Source: Candidatus Heimdallarchaeota archaeon (lineage in GTDB: Archaea > Asgardarchaeota > Heimdallarchaeia > Heimdallarchaeales > Heimdallarchaeaceae). From it: a DNA stretch of 11,650 bases. The DNA lies in contig JAEOTK010000231.1 of NCBI GenBank assembly GCA_016839875.1, forward strand, positions 1-11,650. Direction: 5' to 3'. A program made the translations under genes and the position numbers. Position 1 is the first letter of the stretch. Every line of letters starts with the position of its first letter. The notes under the pieces were generated by a model. It was not told the origin of the DNA and searched no databases. It saw nothing but the letters and a program-made list of their open reading frames with translations. Below are positions 1-6,285 of the stretch, piece after piece.

Positions 1-780
1 CCTATAGATGAGCTGGTAGCAAAAGCTCGTATTAGTTATGCAAAATATCTTCAGAAGCTTACAGAATCAATTGGTTTAGAGGAAAACACTAAAAGTTTCA
101 AGAAAATTCTTCTTAAAGCGCGATTTGAATTAATGAAAGCAAATTTCCTATTTCGAACATTCGGAGATGAACTTGCTGACCTTCAGAATAGCATAGATGA
201 AACTACTAAACAACATATAATTGGTAGAGCAGAAGGTTTTTGGGATAAAGGCACTCAAAGTATTACTTTAAGCAATTTTGAAGAAGCTCAAAGTTATTTT
301 GGCATCGCTTCTGAATATTACTCAAGAGCAAGCGAAATTTGTGCTAATTTTATGGAACAGAGATTATATCTAGCCCTTTCTAAGATCACTCATGCAAGTG
401 AATTAGAATCACAAGCAAACGCTTTCTATAAACGGAAAGATAAACCAATGGAAGCAAGCAACATACTTTTCCAAGCAGTAGAAACTGTAGATTTAGCCTT
501 AGGTCTTTTAACTAGCATCAAGAGCGAATCCTTGATCAGAAATATGACTGCCCAAAGATCCTATTATGAAGCTTTAGCATCTGAAACTGAAGGAATCTAT
601 CTTTTTGATAGTGAAAAATTCACTGAAGCAATAGACAAATTTGAAACTGCTATGAAAAAGCTAGAAGAGACTCAATTGAGTGCAACTGAGGGACAACTTG
701 AACATCTTCTTGAATTCGTAAGAACTGGGAAAAGTGAAGTTGAAGGTTACATTTCAATGACAAGAGCTATGATGGACTAA
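1..780 (+). CDS. TPR-like helical protein, 5'-truncated by the window edge
   Basis: The frame is open from base 1. A Met codon lies at 133, but the 44 codons before it read as ordinary helical protein continuous with the rest, so the true start is upstream of the window and 133 is an internal Met. The visible 259 residues are almost wholly helical, rich in Glu, Lys, Ala and aromatic residues, without membrane segments, signal peptide or Cys motifs. Two stretches have the tetratricopeptide pattern (small residue, Tyr/Phe, about 34-residue helix-turn-helix units): one near 'NFEEAQSYFGIASEYYSRA' and one near 'SEKFTEAIDKFETAMKKLEE'. The likely role is a cytoplasmic protein-binding scaffold; the partner is unknown. 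It ends with TAA, 45 bases before the box C/D RNA on the same strand, so that RNA could be processed from this gene's 3' UTR. A family name cannot be given from this fragment. Confidence 0.8.
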   Translation, partial: PIDELVAKARISYAKYLQKLTESIGLEENTKSFKKILLKARFELMKANFLFRTFGDELADLQNSIDETTKQHIIGRAEGFWDKGTQSITLSNFEEAQSYFGIASEYYSRASEICANFMEQRLYLALSKITHASELESQANAFYKRKDKPMEASNILFQAVETVDLALGLLTSIKSESLIRNMTAQRSYYEALASETEGIYLFDSEKFTEAIDKFETAMKKLEETQLSATEGQLEHLLEFVRTGKSEVEGYISMTRAMMD

Positions 781-825
781 CTTCAGCATAGAAAACCTTA
801 AACTCTTTCTTACATTTTTTCTCTT

Positions 826-905
826 GAGGAATTTGCCGGTGAAGATACAACGGTCTCGGATTCTATGAAAATGACAGGTGATGGGCGGACTGAGGTGAAT
901 TCTTC
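826..905 (+). ncRNA. Box C/D guide sRNA, predicted target 16S rRNA C1402
   Basis: This stretch is clearly GC-richer than its surroundings. Bases 826-837 pair with 894-905 in an uninterrupted 12-bp stem that includes three G-U wobbles. Box C (GTGAAGA, 839-845; consensus RUGAUGA, one mismatch) follows the 5' strand. Box D (CTGA, 890-893) abuts the 3' strand. This gives a standard kink-turn: 3-nt bulge G838-G839-U840, sheared pairs G841/A893 and A842/G892, then A843-U891 (replacing the usual U-U) and G844-C890. The guide before box D, 878-888 (GTGATGGGCGG), pairs over 11 bases with one G-U to the universal 16S sequence CCGCCCGUCAC. By the N+5 rule G885 selects C1402 (E. coli numbering). From memory, eukaryotic U43/SNORD43 and yeast snR70 guide the equivalent 18S site with a near-identical guide. 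Boxes D' (CGGA, 857-860) and C' (AUGAAAA 865-871 or AUGACAG 871-877) are weak, and the 5' guide target is unassigned. A TTAAA near 799-803 could be its promoter. Confidence 0.86.
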
Positions 906-919
906 TTTACCTTCTAGAA

Positions 920-2656
920 CTAACTTGTAACATACTGAATTATTTCTTTATACTTAGTAAATGATGTCCTAACATGACCTGATTCTGCAACTAATCCTAA
1001 CGTATTAATTCCTGGAGAATAATCAATTAGTGTGAAATAGACGAATCCATTTATCTGATTATTATTTACACAAATCTCTAACATCCTAGCTAATGCACCA
1101 GCTTGTCTTCGTTCTCCATAGGTTACTGCTGAAAGTCCAAATTCTGTTATCCAAAATTCCTTTGTATTATTCACCATTTTTTCCAAATACCCATCCAGAT
1201 TCAGATATTTCTCTCGAAGAGGATACAAATCTAAACCAACTATGTCAAGGGTAGTATTTACCCAAAGAGCTTCGAATATACTATTAATGTAATCAGGATG
1301 ATCTTCATTGATAACTAGATTAACGCCAACTTTTGTATCATTTGTGAGTGTACGTATTGTATTTACTGTGTCATTTATTGTATTTACCCACTTCTCGTTT
1401 GAAACTGTCTCATTAAGATAATAAGGAGCGAAAGTTAAAGGTTCGGGGTATATTAACAGAAATTCAGGTTCGCATAATTGTATTAATTCTAAAGATTGAT
1501 TTTCTATTGTTTCACGGTATAAATCAAAACTCACATTCAAGAAAGTCCATGTTGGAAGACTATATCCGTACGTTGAAAGCATGATTTTGAAACCATTACT
1601 TTTTAGTTCATCAGTAATATCCTTTAATACAGAAGTATTCTTTTTCAATATATCATTATTCACATCCAACCTTACTGTGGTTGCACCTAACTCTTGCAAT
1701 AGTGCAACTTCCTCATCAAAATAAATCTCATAATCAGCTGGTAGAGTAGTATGATATGTTACAGTATTCAAAGTAACACCAAATTCAAAATCACTTCTTT
1801 TATCTAGTACAGGTTGGTAATTAGATGAAATATATGGATTAAATGAATTCATTACTCCTGTTCCAAGCAGTTGGAAGACTAAAAGAAAGAGCATTAATAA
1901 GCACATTAAACCTTTAGAACCATTATCCATGAATTTTTTAATTCCAGATCTTGTAGAAGGTTTTTTTTGCCCTTCATCTGCTTTTAAATCATCAAGAAAG
2001 ACATCCCTTTTTGATTTCTTTTCTAATGGTACAGGAGCTTTTTTCTCTTTTTCAACTTCTTCTTTTTCTTCCAAAAACTTGATTGGAGTACAAAGTGGGA
2101 GTAATATGAATGCAGGAAAGAAATAGCTAGATGGAGAAAATAGAAAAGCTTGAAACATTGCATATCCCACAGTTGGTGCTAGCATAATCCATTCCATAAA
2201 ACTAGGTAAACCAAACGCTGTCTGAGCTGCTACTTTGTTAAGGAAGAAGAAGAATGTCGCTAAAGCTAAGAGAGATAGAAGGACATTAACTATCTTTCCA
2301 AAAATTGTAGCTTTAATTCTATTCATAAATGCAAGAACAGTTGCTGTAATATTATTGATAACTATAAGCAGACTCCCCATTAAACCATTCCAACCTAATA
2401 TAGGTGAAAATGATTTGAAATACCAGAAGAATATTAAAAGAGATCCAGTAATCATCATCGTTACTGAAAGGAGATTCCAAATGAATTTGTTTTCTTTTGG
2501 ATTGAAAATACTTAGTATAATTTTAAATTTAGGTGATTCTTTATCAATCTTAATTTCTGACATCGAGTTAAATAGTAATTTTACAGACATAGCTACGTTA
2601 TAGATAACAGCTAGTAAAACAAAAATTAGTGATCCTTCAAATCCAAGTATTGCCAT
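920..2656 (-). CDS. Polytopic membrane protein with extracellular TIM-barrel, glycosidase-like (clan GH-A type) domain
   Basis: 578 residues. Residues 1-190 hold about five hydrophobic segments (roughly 5-28, 60-80, 86-110, 122-146, 155-190). A charged Lys/Glu-rich linker (193-245) is probably cytoplasmic, and a last membrane helix lies at about 249-269. From about 285 to the end is a soluble domain with beta/alpha-barrel rhythm and many N-x-S/T sequons, so it is probably outside the cell. It shows 'LLIYPEPL' (Glu405, position of the GH-A acid/base at strand 4) and 'WITEFGLS' (Glu505, position of the nucleophile at strand 7), plus 'IVGLDLYPL', typical of GH-A enzymes. The usual Asn before the acid/base Glu is Pro here, so the substrate class is uncertain and a non-catalytic role is possible. 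The likely role is surface glycan hydrolysis or binding. It is the last of four minus-strand genes, 58 bases after the HAD gene, with a small palindrome in that gap. Confidence 0.75.
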   Translation of the reverse strand: MAILGFEGSLIFVLLAVIYNVAMSVKLLFNSMSEIKIDKESPKFKIILSIFNPKENKFIWNLLSVTMMITGSLLIFFWYFKSFSPILGWNGLMGSLLIVINNITATVLAFMNRIKATIFGKIVNVLLSLLALATFFFFLNKVAAQTAFGLPSFMEWIMLAPTVGYAMFQAFLFSPSSYFFPAFILLPLCTPIKFLEEKEEVEKEKKAPVPLEKKSKRDVFLDDLKADEGQKKPSTRSGIKKFMDNGSKGLMCLLMLFLLVFQLLGTGVMNSFNPYISSNYQPVLDKRSDFEFGVTLNTVTYHTTLPADYEIYFDEEVALLQELGATTVRLDVNNDILKKNTSVLKDITDELKSNGFKIMLSTYGYSLPTWTFLNVSFDLYRETIENQSLELIQLCEPEFLLIYPEPLTFAPYYLNETVSNEKWVNTINDTVNTIRTLTNDTKVGVNLVINEDHPDYINSIFEALWVNTTLDIVGLDLYPLREKYLNLDGYLEKMVNNTKEFWITEFGLSAVTYGERRQAGALARMLEICVNNNQINGFVYFTLIDYSPGINTLGLVAESGHVRTSFTKYKEIIQYVTS

Positions 2657-2671
2657 TCTTCTTCAACTTAT

Positions 2672-2686
2672 AACACCAGAGGTGTT
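2672..2686. promoter_or_regulatory. Short palindrome upstream of the glycosidase-like gene
   Basis: Arms AACACC and GGTGTT are perfect inverted repeats around a 3-base centre. They lie 16 bases before the start of the 920-2656 gene and partly overlap a TTTAAA element (about 2685-2690, minus strand) that could be its TATA box. The position suits a repressor operator overlapping a promoter, or a small RNA hairpin between the HAD and glycosidase-like genes. It is short enough to be chance. Confidence 0.3.
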
Positions 2687-2714
2687 TAAATGTCTTACCA
2701 TTTCATTCTCTGTA

Positions 2715-3434
2715 TCAATCTAGTAAGAGGCTTCGAAGATCTTCTAAAGTCCCTCTATAGTCTGGAACTGTTTCTTCAGTTATCATGTCCTCATTTTCTA
2801 CAGCTCCCTCAACAAGGAAAGTTTTGAATCCATATTTCTTAGAGAACATATCTCTAAATCCATCATTTCCAATAACTAGAGATTCTTCAGGCTTACATCG
2901 GATTAGATCCATTATTCCAAACCAATATTTGCTGTTATATTTGCAGAAATAGCTATTTTCAGCGTGTGTAATTATTCTGAAATAATCTGGTGATAATCCT
3001 CCCCATTTGATTCTTCTTTCTACTGCTATATATGGAAAGACAGGATTTGTTGCTAAAATTATCTTTTCGGCGTGTCCTTTCTCAATAATATCATCTAATA
3101 GTTTCTTAGCACCTTTCATTTGAGAAATTAAAGGTTTAATTACATCGTATTTTGTTTCGTAAAAATTCAAAAATCGTTGCTTTATTTCCTCACAATCCGC
3201 ATCAAATTTGGGACAAAAGTCATCTAAGAAATCTTCTAGAGAAGTCTTTGAGCCATCTTCACTTTTTTCCATAACTTCTGTTGAATCTAACAACTCCTTA
3301 ATGAAAGATTCAGGGTTCGGTATCAAATCAATAAAAAACTGCGAAGCAGCACCAACATACATTTTGATAAATTGGTTGAAATCAAAATTAATCAACGTTC
3401 CATCTAAGTCAAAAAGAAGAGCTTTGAACTTCAT
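2715..3434 (-). CDS. HAD-superfamily hydrolase (phosphatase)
   Basis: 239 residues, normal for a phosphoglycolate-phosphatase-like HAD enzyme. Motif I is 'FDLDGT' with nucleophile Asp9 and acid Asp11. A helical cap follows at about residues 18-100. Motif II is Thr129 in 'ILATNP', the motif III Lys is probably 165 or 169, and motif IV is 'VIGNDGFRDM' with Asp191 and Asp195. All catalytic positions are present, so it should be an active Mg-dependent phosphohydrolase in the cytoplasm. The substrate cannot be read from the sequence. The start lies 4 bases after the stop of the upstream DegV gene, so the two are almost certainly co-transcribed. That link suggests, as inference only, a substrate connected to the ligand of the DegV proteins. 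GTGAT lies just ahead of the ATG and could pair with the 16S 3' end. Confidence 0.88.
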   Translation of the reverse strand: MKFKALLFDLDGTLINFDFNQFIKMYVGAASQFFIDLIPNPESFIKELLDSTEVMEKSEDGSKTSLEDFLDDFCPKFDADCEEIKQRFLNFYETKYDVIKPLISQMKGAKKLLDDIIEKGHAEKIILATNPVFPYIAVERRIKWGGLSPDYFRIITHAENSYFCKYNSKYWFGIMDLIRCKPEESLVIGNDGFRDMFSKKYGFKTFLVEGAVENEDMITEETVPDYRGTLEDLRSLLLD

Positions 3435-3438
3435 ATTA

Positions 3439-4326
3439 TCACTTGTTTATATCAAAGAATTTGTATTCTGTATCTAAGCATATTCCTATGCAACCTGGAC
3501 CAGTGTGAGTTACAATTGTCATTCCCAAATCTCTGATTGCTATATTATACTCTTTTGGTTGAATCTTGGTTTCAATATGTTCCCTAAGCAGGTTTGCTGA
3601 ATCTTCATTTCTAGCATGCATTATGTAAGCATTGAATTTATCAGGTTTACCTTTTTTCTCATAGACTGTATTGAATGATTCAATCACTGCATTTTCATGT
3701 CCTCGAACAGTTTTAACAACATCCATTTTACCATCAGTGAAATTAATTACAGGTATCATGTCTGCAATTTGTGCAATCCAGAATTTCGATCTGCTTAATC
3801 TTCCTCCTCTATGTAGATATTTGAGATGTGCGACAGTAAATCCAACTTCCAATGAATCTCGAAACTTTTCCAATTCTTGAAGGATTTTTTCAGTTGATAT
3901 TCCTTTCTTAACCATTTCTGCAGCTTTTAATGCAATTATTCCTATTCCAAATGTGGCTATTTTTGAATCAAAGATATGTACTTTTGGTGCATCAGTCACT
4001 TTCTTCTCATACATTTTTCTTGCATTTATTGCTGTATTGTAGGAACCAGATATTCCAGAAGAAATGACTATATTTAGAATCTCATCTCCATTCTCACCTA
4101 GTTTCTTAAATAATTCATATTGATGAGCAAGAGTTGGATTAGCTGTTTGGGGATAGACATCTAAAGAAAAGAATTTTTCATAAAACTGATCTATTGTTAA
4201 ATCTACATTTTCATAGTAAATCTCTTCACCAAATCTTATAACTGTTGGAACTGTATGGATTTGGTGTTTTTTTAATAGGTTTTCTGGTAAATATGCCGCA
4301 CTATCAGTCATAATTGGGCGTGTCAT
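3439..4326 (-). CDS. DegV family lipid (fatty acid)-binding protein, copy 1
   Basis: 295 residues, the usual DegV length. The family landmarks are in order: N-terminal 'IMTDSAAYLP' (6-14); 'TANPT' (61-65) in place of the common T-S-Q-P-S; 'ISSGISGSYNTA' (88-99); 'IFDSKIATFGIGI' (118-130); 'LHRGGRLSR' (171-179); and near the C-terminus 'THTGPG' (273-278). DegV proteins bind a single fatty acid between two domains. In Firmicutes the homologue FakB presents it to the kinase FakA. No FakA (Dak-like) gene is visible here, so the downstream partner is unknown. The gene sits between a second DegV gene (59-base gap upstream, with a terminator-like hairpin) and the HAD phosphatase (4-base gap downstream). 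The start is supported by alignment of the first residues with the family. Confidence 0.93.
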   Translation of the reverse strand: MTRPIMTDSAAYLPENLLKKHQIHTVPTVIRFGEEIYYENVDLTIDQFYEKFFSLDVYPQTANPTLAHQYELFKKLGENGDEILNIVISSGISGSYNTAINARKMYEKKVTDAPKVHIFDSKIATFGIGIIALKAAEMVKKGISTEKILQELEKFRDSLEVGFTVAHLKYLHRGGRLSRSKFWIAQIADMIPVINFTDGKMDVVKTVRGHENAVIESFNTVYEKKGKPDKFNAYIMHARNEDSANLLREHIETKIQPKEYNIAIRDLGMTIVTHTGPGCIGICLDTEYKFFDINK

Positions 4327-4341
4327 CTCAAAGCACAGTTC

Positions 4342-4384
4342 AAAAAGAAAAAAGAGGATAAATTTAAACTTTTGTTAAGTTTAA
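4342..4384 (-). terminator. Hairpin plus T-tracts after DegV copy 2
   Basis: On the minus strand, right after the stop of the 4386-5273 gene, TTAAACTT and AAGTTTAA form an 8-bp stem (4364-4371 with 4377-4384) around a 5-base loop. Runs of six and five T follow (4353-4348 and 4346-4342). Archaeal termination relies mainly on T-tracts, so this is a plausible full or partial stop. It overlaps the likely promoter of the next gene (about 4359-4369), so some of the pairing may simply reflect AT-rich promoter sequence. Confidence 0.45.
4359..4369 (-). promoter_or_regulatory. Probable TATA box of DegV copy 1
   Basis: Minus-strand TTTAAATTTAT is centred about 37 bases before the ATG at 4326. Transcription would start near 4337, giving a leader of about 10 bases. 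This suggests DegV copy 1 can be expressed independently of copy 2. Confidence 0.4.
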
Positions 4385-4385
4385 T

Positions 4386-5273
4386 TTAATATTCGAAATT
4401 CCTCGTCAATATTATTGCTATTGTTCCAGGTCCTGTATGAGCTCCAATTACTCCACCTATGGTAAAAGTCTTCCCCAGCTTTAGTCCTGGATAATTATCA
4501 ATTATCTTCTTAGCATAATCTTCAGCTTCTTTTTCGAATGCTGCTTGTGTTAAATGAAGAGTTAGATTTTTAGGATCTTCTTTCAGCTCATCCATAGCTG
4601 TTTCCATCATCAGATCAATAGTTTTATCCAAACCTGTTCCACTTTTTACTACTTCGATACTTCCATCAATGAAAGTTAAGATAGGATTTTTCGATAAGAA
4701 TGATCCAAGATAGTATTTTGTTCTGCTTAACCTTCCTCCTTGGAAGAGCCATTTTAAATCACCTACGGTACATAGGAAAACATGATCTTTTGTTCTATAC
4801 TTATCAATCTGCTCAATTATTTCTGCAGCAGCCAATCCTTTTTTGGCAAGTTGAGTAGCTTTGATAACTACCAGCCCAAAAGGAGTAGTGGCTGTAAGAG
4901 AATCATAAATATGTATTTTAGCACCGTTAGGATTAGTTTTTTCATACATCTTTTTTGCAAATTGCGCATTTGCCGCTGCACCACTAATTTTGCTAGATAA
5001 ATGAAGAGAAATTATCTCATCATATTTATCTCCAAACTTCTCATATGCTTTGAGCAAATCATGTTGAGTTGATTGAGAAGTACTAGGGTGTACTTCTGTA
5101 GTAGGTAATTTCTCATAAAATTCTGAAGTTTTAATATCTATAAGTTCCTTATAATCGTCAGTTCCAAAAATCACATGCATTGGAACAACTTCAATATCAT
5201 ATTCTTTGTAGAGTGTTTTATCACCAGGCAGATTTAAATCTGCACTAGTATCACAAATAATCTTTACTGGCAT
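4386..5273 (-). CDS. DegV family lipid (fatty acid)-binding protein, copy 2
   Basis: The open frame extends upstream to a Met at 5324, but I choose the ATG at 5273. It gives 295 residues, exactly the length of copy 1; the protein then begins with the family's N-terminal strand 'MPVKIICDTSADL'; and the TATA-like boxes lie at 5298-5321, between the two candidate starts. Landmarks: 'HPSTSQST' (62-69), 'HLSSKISGAA' (91-100), 'IYDSLTATTPFGL' (122-134), 'LFQGGRLSR' (176-184) and 'AHTGPG' (278-283). The binding-site motifs are intact and closer to the family consensus than in copy 1, so binding of a long-chain fatty acid is expected. It is the first gene of the minus-strand run towards 920 and is divergent from the TRAP-beta-like gene at 5430. 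The two copies differ widely across the alignment, so the duplication is old, or they arrived separately. Confidence 0.93.
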   Translation of the reverse strand: MPVKIICDTSADLNLPGDKTLYKEYDIEVVPMHVIFGTDDYKELIDIKTSEFYEKLPTTEVHPSTSQSTQHDLLKAYEKFGDKYDEIISLHLSSKISGAAANAQFAKKMYEKTNPNGAKIHIYDSLTATTPFGLVVIKATQLAKKGLAAAEIIEQIDKYRTKDHVFLCTVGDLKWLFQGGRLSRTKYYLGSFLSKNPILTFIDGSIEVVKSGTGLDKTIDLMMETAMDELKEDPKNLTLHLTQAAFEKEAEDYAKKIIDNYPGLKLGKTFTIGGVIGAHTGPGTIAIILTRNFEY

Positions 5274-5297
5274 GGAGATACCAGATAAGAGGTTTTT

Positions 5298-5308
5298 TTT
5301 AAATATTT
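5298..5308 (-). promoter_or_regulatory. TATA box of DegV copy 2
   Basis: Minus-strand AAATATTTAAA is centred 30 bases before the ATG at 5273, so the transcript would be almost leaderless. A second TATA-like string, AAATATAAACA, lies at 5311-5321. Both are downstream of the longer alternative start at 5324, which argues against that start. Confidence 0.6.
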
Positions 5309-5402
5309 GGTGTTTATATTTCAAGATAATATAATTGCATTTACTTAAGTTGAAAATTCATTTAACAAGATTACATCTCCAGAGAGAAAGATACATAAGA
5401 GC

Positions 5403-5414
5403 AAAATATTTAAA
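5403..5414 (+). promoter_or_regulatory. TATA box of the TRAP-beta-like gene
   Basis: AAAATATTTAAA ends 16 bases before the ATG at 5430 and is centred about 22 bases upstream, which suits a nearly leaderless mRNA. The same core, in reverse orientation, serves DegV copy 2 about 100 bases away. Confidence 0.55.
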
Positions 5415-5429
5415 CTGGGTGTTTGAAGC

Positions 5430-6215
5430 ATGTTTAGAAGTAAAGAGGAAAAGAATCAGATGCGAGGAAAAATCTATTTGACTTTGACCGTTTTCCTTAC
5501 AATACTATTGTTTCTAGGGATTCCTATATCAAGTGCTACATTAAGTCCTGTTTCAACAAATACCAACAGTGTCAATTCAATCATATCGATTAATAACAAC
5601 GTTCTTCAACAAGACAATGAGACACTACCACCACCACTCCCACCACGACCTATCCTAGCTGTTGAAAAGACAGTTAATGCTACTATTGTTCAACCTAACT
5701 TAGATTGGATCAGAATAAATGTTACAATAAAGAACATAGGAAATGGAACAGCTTATAATCTTACAGTCAAGGATCCAAGTTTCAGCAGTTGGGCTGTCTC
5801 AACAATGAACATCACTGAGCAAGATTATGTTCAAGTTGACATAAATGCAACAATCTTTTACTTCTATTTCATTCAAACTACAGTTGAAGGTAACTTCACC
5901 TTAGAATCAACTGAAATAACTTACTTTAATGAAACTGGTCCTGAATATAATTCAATATCTCAGAGATTTAACATCATATCGATCGAGATAATAAACATCC
6001 CTCCAATTAGAGCAGAGCTCTGGGTAAAAATTCTATATTACTGTTTAGGAATTACGGGAGGTTTAGGTGTAATAGTTCTTATTGATTATGCTATTTTGAA
6101 GAACTTCTTCCAACAACTAAGAACTAGAAGACAAAGACCCGTTAAGAAAGCTCCAGTAGCGCAACCAAAAAGTAAGAAGCAAGTGAAGAAAAAGGTGCAA
6201 AAACGAAGAAGATAA
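5430..6215 (+). CDS. Single-pass secretory-pathway membrane protein resembling TRAP-beta (SSR2)
   Basis: 261 residues. An N-terminal signal or anchor segment (about 14-36) is followed by a Ser/Thr/Asn-rich stretch and a Pro cluster 'PPPLPPRP' (67-74). A beta-sandwich-like domain (76-189) carries about eight N-x-T sequons. One membrane helix (about 199-224) and a strongly basic Lys/Arg tail (229-261), presumably cytoplasmic, complete it. The domain begins 'VEKTVNATI', continues 'INVTIKNIGNGTAYNLTVKD' and ends with a 'FTLESTEITY' strand. That layout (signal peptide, immunoglobulin-like domain, one C-terminal helix, short basic tail) and the local wording resemble eukaryotic translocon-associated protein beta. 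The alternative is a generic CARDB/DUF11-type surface domain, which shares the 'I.NIGNGTA.N' signature. The neighbouring Get3 gene makes a translocation role attractive but does not prove it. The start at 5430 is favoured by the TATA box at 5403-5414; another Met lies at 5460. Confidence 0.72.
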   Translation: MFRSKEEKNQMRGKIYLTLTVFLTILLFLGIPISSATLSPVSTNTNSVNSIISINNNVLQQDNETLPPPLPPRPILAVEKTVNATIVQPNLDWIRINVTIKNIGNGTAYNLTVKDPSFSSWAVSTMNITEQDYVQVDINATIFYFYFIQTTVEGNFTLESTEITYFNETGPEYNSISQRFNIISIEIINIPPIRAELWVKILYYCLGITGGLGVIVLIDYAILKNFFQQLRTRRQRPVKKAPVAQPKSKKQVKKKVQKRRR

Positions 6216-6254
6216 TTTGCACAAGCTTCCCTAATTTTCTCAACAAATATCATA

Positions 6255-6263
6255 TTTTATATA
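6255..6263 (+). promoter_or_regulatory. TATA box of get3
   Basis: TTTTATATA is centred 27 bases before the ATG at 6286. Transcription would therefore begin at or next to the start codon, which selects ATG 6286 over the adjacent GTG 6283 and shows that get3 has its own promoter rather than depending on the gene upstream. Confidence 0.65.
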
Positions 6264-6285
6264 TGTCAAAGAACAAATTGCTGTG

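Noticed and set aside
133..780. The Met at 133 as the true start of the first gene
   Set aside because: The frame is open for 44 codons upstream with matching helical character and no TATA box at a suitable distance, so the gene is simply cut by the window edge.
878..884. GTGATGG as box C' of the sRNA
   Set aside because: It resembles the C consensus but is only 5 bases from box D, too close to leave a guide; these bases are better explained as the rRNA-pairing guide.
2235..2603. Plus-strand open frame of 122 codons opposite the glycosidase-like gene
   Set aside because: It lies wholly antisense to the membrane module of a well-supported gene. It has no promoter and the composition expected of a reverse-strand reading of hydrophobic codons.
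5274..5324. 17-residue N-terminal extension of DegV copy 2
   Set aside because: The extension precedes the conserved first strand, is absent from copy 1, and the TATA-like boxes lie inside it.
5430..6215. A secreted enzyme
   Set aside because: No catalytic motif is visible; the sequence is a signal segment, one beta-sandwich-like domain, a membrane helix and a basic tail.
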